A stretch of 64,000 nt of DNA from Lumbricus rubellus. Its lineage: Eukaryota > Annelida > Clitellata > Crassiclitellata > Lumbricidae. A program made the position numbers and the translations under genes. The stretch lies in the NCBI GenBank assembly GCA_945859605.1, contig OX243815.1:25212613-25276612 (forward strand). The letters run 5' to 3'. Position 1 is the stretch's first letter; every line of letters starts with the position of its first letter. The notes under the pieces were generated by a model. That model saw only the letters and a program-made list of their open reading frames with translations. It had not been told where the DNA came from and made no database searches. Below are positions 63,936 through 64,000 of the stretch, in pieces.

Positions 63936-64000
63936 GTATGTGTGTGTATGTATGTATGTATGTATGTATGTATGTATGTATGTATGTATGTATGTATGTA
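63936..64000. repeat. TATG microsatellite at the window edge
   Basis: Pure (TATG)n continuing past the end of the window. Confidence 0.95.

Overview
This is a eukaryotic window, almost certainly from a marine invertebrate animal. Coding sequence is sparse and split by introns with GT/AG borders. Microsatellites and cut-and-paste DNA transposons fill much of the rest. The host genes encode an animal-type cell-surface receptor (SUEL lectin, CUB) and a repetitive disordered protein. I cannot name the phylum from sequence alone.

Left third (1-22.9 kb): no confident host gene. It holds long microsatellites (CTGT-type, GAT, TATG, CAGA, a 217-bp CA run), several minisatellites, a LINE 3' fragment, a hAT-type MITE (5457-5827), a degenerate Tc1/mariner element (16770-17772) and a mariner-type element nested inside a hAT-type element (21142-22628).

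Middle (22.9-51.2 kb): one plus-strand gene for a type I membrane protein. I can place exons for a SUEL lectin domain, a possible 12-nt microexon, a CUB domain, a small Cys-rich module, a 20-codon linker, a transmembrane segment and a cytoplasmic tail. All ectodomain exons are phase 1-1. Its long intron (24939-47320) holds the main feature: a 15,944-bp Polinton/Maverick (adintovirus-like) element at 25429-41372, with 599-600-bp terminal inverted repeats and a perfect 6-bp target duplication CGTCTG.

Polinton layout: TIR gene (+), then integrase and a zinc-ribbon/phospholipase A2 protein (-). These are followed by a plus-strand morphogenesis block: packaging ATPase, penton-like protein, hydrophobic minor protein, dUTPase-fold protein, membrane/coiled-coil protein, conserved late protein, basic minor protein and major capsid protein. 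A converging minus-strand block carries two paralogous fibres, an adenain-type protease, a double zinc ribbon, protein-primed DNA polymerase B in two frames, and the second TIR gene copy. The most striking points are: (i) the integrase frame has no ATG before its first catalytic Asp and overlaps the phospholipase gene at an in-frame T_TTA_AAA slippery heptamer, suggesting -1 frameshifting; (ii) the TIR gene resembles the 5' end of the polymerase gene, leader included; (iii) the polymerase is interrupted at a TAGGCTA motif of a kind that is strikingly common across the host DNA. The element looks young (nearly identical TIRs), but its polymerase is broken and its integrase has short D-E spacing.

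Right third (51.2-64 kb): several hAT elements with exact 8-bp target duplications (53031, 54812, 56176), then a minus-strand two-exon gene (60720 to 57488) for an acidic-ended protein with about thirty copies of a 10-residue Ser/Arg/Gln repeat, followed by repeats. The window ends inside a TATG microsatellite.
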